A stretch of DNA of 20,221 nt from Cochliopodium minus (taxonomy: Eukaryota; Discosea; Himatismenida; Cochliopodiidae). The translations under genes and the position numbers were made by a program. Positions 16,428-20,221 of the stretch are shown piece after piece. Location: NCBI GenBank assembly GCA_024220525.1, contig JAMYWO010000136.1, forward strand, positions 5,406 to 25,626, read 5' to 3'. The notes under the pieces are model-generated. The model searched no databases. It saw only the letters and a list, made by a program, of their open reading frames with translations, and had not been told where the DNA came from. Within the stretch, counting starts at the first letter, position 1. Each line of letters begins with the position of its first letter.

Positions 16428-19400
16428 TTACACGTTATTAAATAATATTAAAACATCTTCATCATTCTTTTCATAGCCAACTATTTGTTGTTCAAAATCA
16501 ATCTTGAAAGGATGAATCTGATAGTTCAAACAAAAATGAAAAAAAACAACTCCATCGTTCTTCCCATTAATAAAATTTAGATCTTCAAAAGAGTAGATCA
16601 CAGATTTGTATTCACTATTAACAAAATGTTTTCTTTTCTCAATTTTTAATTGTTCTTCTAAATATTTTATTTTTTCCTCTTTTGCTTCTTCTATTTTGGA
16701 ATTGGCTATTGAAAAAAATTCAAAATGAAAAAAAAAAATTTATTTATTTTTTTTTTAAATAAAAAAAAACCTGTATTTTCATTGTTGTTCTCTAATGTCC
16801 CAAAGGATAGCACTCTTTTCACATTATCCGAAGAATGAAGATCTATAAATTCATATCCCAAGTGAGAAAAGATTTCTTTCAACACAAATAGATTGTCAAC
16901 ATTTTTTGGCAATGAAAATAACATTGAATAACACTTATTTATTTCACTAAAAAATGATTAATAATTATCCTTTAAAAAAAAATAATAATGAAATTTTTAC
17001 CTGTTTTCACATTCTATTATTGAAAACTCTTTATACAAAAATTTTTTGACCTCTTCTCTTTCTTGAATCGTTTGCTGAAAAAAATCAACTTCCTTATTTT
17101 TTACATCTATTTTTAGAAAATAATTGTTTGTTCCAAGTTTTTCAATCAACAACAAATCCAAGTTTTTGAGCAATGATAATTGAGAGTTGATGTCAGTGAG
17201 TGAATTGCAAGAAAGATAGGAAATGGTTGGTTTTTTGAGGAGACTGGGTTCCACAATAAATGTTTTTGAAAATTCCAATGAAGAGTTTCTAAGAGGAAAA
17301 GAAGTTGACTTTTTTTTGTACATCAAAAGATAAACATTTTTTTTGTATTCCCAATTTTCAAAAGTATCATAAATCTGTGTTTGTTTTTTAAAGTCACTTT
17401 CAAACCAAGAACCAAAATAAGAAACAACATTTTTGTAATGTCCTAGAAAAAAAAAAAAAAAAGTAAATAATATGAAAAATGTTGAATAAAAAAATGGAAA
17501 AATAATACCTTCTGTTTTGTCTCCATCATAACAAACAAAATTATCCAAAACATATTCTGAAGTTTCACTCAAACTTTGAATTGAAAGATTTCCTGAAAAT
17601 GAGATCAAATTTTTTTGTACAAAATTTGATCTCACCACATGAAAGATGAATGTGTCAGGAAGATCCAAAAGATAGTGCTTTTTGCAATGATTTTTGAGAT
17701 CGCATCCACTTTTTTTACAATTAAACTGAATGATTTCTTCTTTTGTTTGGTTCAATAAAAGATCTTCAATTGAGTAGTTTTTCCCATCAGGGATAGTGAG
17801 ATTATATATCCATTCTATATCTTTTCCTGTTGAATTTGGAATGTTGTTACTATGGATTGTTTCTTTGAGAACATTAAAATTCACAAACTCGCAAGTGATT
17901 GGGGAGTTTTCTATCAAAATCTCCAAAACTTCCATACAATCATTATGATATCCTTTTCTAAATTTTGGAAATTTTTTAAAAAATGATTCATACAGTTTTT
18001 TCCAATAAAACTCAAAAACTAGTTTGTCTTGAACTCTAAAAATATCAAACAATAGTTCATGAAATTCCTCTCCTTCAAAAGATCCAACTTTGCTTAAAAT
18101 TTCTTTTTTGACTATGTCGATTCTCACGAACATTTGAATGGCCGATCCAAGGAAACAAGAATTTCCAACATCCTCAAATGCAAATGGATGTTCTTTAATT
18201 AATTTATTAATTAATTAATTTGGAAAATTTTATGTTTTACCAAGATTATTTGTTGTGGGTACATAGTGAGAGAGATAAGGATACAATTCTAATATATTTT
18301 TTTTCAACAATATTTTAATTTTTTTTTTGTTGAGGAAATATTTATTATCAGAAAAAATTTTATTAAAGATATAATTGCCTTGTTTGTTATTGCTGATTAT
18401 AGTATTTGGAGCTTTGTCTTTGACATTCTGACGATCCAACAAATTTTTGGCGACTGGTGTAGTTGGAGTTTGAGAAACTGAGCCTATTTAAAATTATAGA
18501 AAGTTTAATAATAAAAATTTAAATTATTTACCTTCCTCAACAAAGTCGAAATTAACTTGAAAGATTTTCCCAATGTTTATTTCCTAAAAATGAAAAATTA
18601 AATGAACAAATTAAATTTAAATATTTTGATTATACCTCTAGATTATATCCTCTCACTTCATTATGAAAACAATTTTTGAGCACATTTTCGAAATTCCTTT
18701 TGAATGCACTTGACAATGTTTCTTTCTTGTTAGAGAAATAGAATGAAAAGAAAGGATTGAAAGCATAAAAGATTCTTTCNTTCTATCATTTTGGCGAACT
18801 TTGCTCATTGCTTGTTCCAATTCTTCAAAAGAATCTTTGAAGATGAACTTTTTTTTTACAGTTGGAATTTCTTTCAATTCAAGCAAATCTTTTTTGAAAA
18901 TTTGGATTAAACTTTTTTAAACAAAAAATGTTAATTAAATATTTACTTCTCCATAAAATAGAAGGATTCAAATCTGGTAAAAAGTCATTTACAACAAGGA
19001 TGTATTTTTGTGCTAATAATTGATAAAAAAGATGAAATTTTAAAGAAAAAAATTTGAAAAAATACCAAATGTAGTTTTCCAAAAATTATGATGAGGATAA
19101 TTTCTAAAGTGAGTTGCCAAAATATGAAGTGAATAAATATATTGGCTCTTTTCACTTGCCCTTTTCCCCATTGTCACTGTTCCTTTTGTTGAAAAATCGA
19201 ATAATTTCCTATGGTCAGCTTCTGGGAATTGTTCTGAGAAGCAATTTACTTTCAATCCTGGGAAGGTTATCCAAAGTTTTGAATTGTCAAATTTATCATC
19301 AGAAAAATTATAGACTTGAGTAAATTCGTTATCAAAGTAATTTTTGGAGTAACTATGTCTGGAATCATCTTCTTTTTCTATTACCTAAAAAAAATTTGAC

Positions 19401-20221
19401 GAAGAATAATTCAAAAATTAAAAAAAAAAAATGTATTTTTTACAATATTTCTTCTTTTTAAATCTATCCTATCTTGAATGTGTCTAGGTACGTCAACAAA
19501 GGGCTAAACAAAAGTTTAGTTTAAATATTTTAAAATAAAAGATTAAACCTTGTTTTTTTTTTCATTATCTTCTTTCAAATTTGTTTGATGAGGAATTGAA
19601 ATATTGTTTCTTTTTTCTTCCAAATTCTTTATTTCTTCCTATTGAAAATATTTTTTATTTAAAAGAAAAAAAAATTTATTTGATTACGATCTCAAGCGAT
19701 TCATCTTTCATTCCATCTAAATTTATTAATAAAAAATGATTTAAAAAGATAATTCATTAAACACTTTTACCATTGCAAGAATCATCTTCTTCACTCTCCT
19801 CTTCTCCAAATCCCAACGTATTTAAAAGATCGTCTTCTCTTGAACTATCTCCATCATTTTTTACTTCTTTTCCCTTCTCTCTTTTTGATTCTTTCTCATC
19901 AATGTTCAAAAGAGAATCCAAATCATTTGGAAATTTAGTTGAAGTACTCTTATCTTTTTCATATAAATCTTCGATTCCTTTTGTTTCAACAAAACTTTCG
20001 GAAATTGCCTTCATTAAAACAATTTCTATTGTGCTCATTTTCTCAAGTCTTTTTAATCAATTATTAATTTTATAAACAAAAATATTTAATTTTTTTTTTT
20101 TTTTTTTACCTCCACAAATCATCCAAAAATGAATAAATAATAGATAAAACATCTTCATCATTCTTTTCATAGCCAACTATTTGTTGTTCAAAATCAATCT
20201 TGAAAGGATGAATCTGATAGT
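16428..20221 (-). CDS. USP-type ubiquitin C-terminal hydrolase, 14 visible exons, 5' partial
   Basis: This cysteine protease of the UCH/USP family would cleave ubiquitin from proteins. Exons in order of transcription: 20221-20110, 20048-19771, 19716-19688, 19638-19549, 19503-19444, 19384-19066, 19012-18947, 18888-18636, 18583-18532, 18483-18241, 18192-17509, 17442-17001, 16946-16771, 16705-16428. Every intron is GT-AG, 45-66 bp, and phases agree everywhere except at the N (18780). The Cys box is EDVGNSCFLGSAIQMF (Cys codon 18155-18157). GYHNDCMEVLEIL matches the family's QQDxxEF box, and NCKKSGCDLKNHC a possible zinc finger. LPDTFIFHVVRS precedes the His box, which is split by an intron: CYDGDKTE-GHYKNVV (His codon 17438-17440), then NVYLLMYKK. 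An acidic Ser-rich linker (EEESEEDDS) and unrecognised regions surround the domain. The last exon has a coiled-coil segment (IEEAKEEKIKYLEEQLKIEKRK). The final residues ILFNNV may not be native. All active-site boxes are present. Confidence 0.85.
16449..16525. repeat. 77-bp exact duplicate of 20145-20221
   Basis: The duplicate lies in the last USP exon and encodes HPFKIDFEQQIVGYEKNDED. Its other copy forms the end of the window and encodes the same residues in the same frame. Beyond the duplicate this copy reads ILFNNV and a stop, whereas the other reads SIIYSFLDDLWR and continues through a splice site. Confidence 0.9.
18703..18779. repeat. 77-bp exact duplicate of 3052-3128
   Basis: It lies within the eighth visible USP exon, where it reads in frame (IFYAFNPFFSFYFSNKKE) with the downstream part of the exon. 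It ends right before the N at 18780, where the reading frame of the upstream part (SKVRQNDR) does not line up by one or two bases. Confidence 0.9.
18780..18780. other. Single N inside a USP exon
   Basis: The N stands for an unknown number of bases. Upstream codons end QNDR, and downstream codons begin ERIFY in another frame. A gap of two unknown bases instead of one would keep the frame. The mismatch is therefore better explained as an assembly join than as a damaged gene. Confidence 0.85.
20145..20221. repeat. 77-bp exact duplicate of 16449-16525 at the window end
   Basis: The window stops exactly where this duplicate is complete, as expected for a contig whose path ends at an already used k-mer. 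On the minus strand it is the start of the first visible USP exon. Confidence 0.9.

Noticed and set aside
19757-20038. A separate acidic 93-residue protein starting at the ATG 20038
   Set aside because: The frame is open upstream and splices in phase to the exon ending DDLWR, and it splices on downstream. It is an internal USP exon. The ATG could still be an alternative start.

Overview
The window looks like a draft-assembly scaffold from a very AT-rich, intron-rich single-celled eukaryote. GT-AG introns are numerous, many are only 45-70 bp, and two conserved eukaryotic protein families are present: an insulin-degrading enzyme and a ubiquitin-specific protease. No exon of either gene needs a reassigned stop codon. 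I cannot name the organism. It is probably a protist, but the sequence alone does not prove that.

Layout. Bases 1-3050 hold a compact, intronless, one-directional block of four ORFs that resembles genes of DNA viruses or virus-like elements. Bases 3129-4606 hold a short spacer and a 416-residue intronless ORF of unknown function with a low-complexity Thr/Ser/Lys/Asn tract. Bases 4607-9787 have no long gene. They are A-rich on the + strand and contain diverged copies of a repeat whose conserved islands are bordered by minus-strand splice-like sites, plus one short retropepsin-like motif. Bases 10171-16038 encode a complete 18-exon insulin-degrading enzyme (M16 metallopeptidase, 948 residues), including exons of 15 and 16 nt. 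Bases 16301-16372 hold a remnant of a LINE-type reverse transcriptase. Bases 16428-20221, on the minus strand, encode a 14-exon USP-type deubiquitinase whose 5' end lies outside the window. The two host genes are convergent.

The most consequential observation concerns the assembly. Each of the three single N characters (3051, 9787, 18780) touches a 77-bp sequence that occurs exactly twice in the window. The last 77 bases of the window are also an exact copy of 16449-16525. Four flanks of exactly 77 bp point to a de Bruijn assembly with k=77 and joins across graph branches. Linkage of the virus-like block to the host genes is therefore unproven, and the USP locus probably merges at least two related gene copies.

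The insulin-degrading enzyme and the USP would both act in protein turnover, but nothing here shows that they work together. I did not find a convincing new biological system. The best leads are the unidentified virus-like gene block, the decayed spliced repeat family at 6.0-9.8 kb, and the duplicated USP exons.
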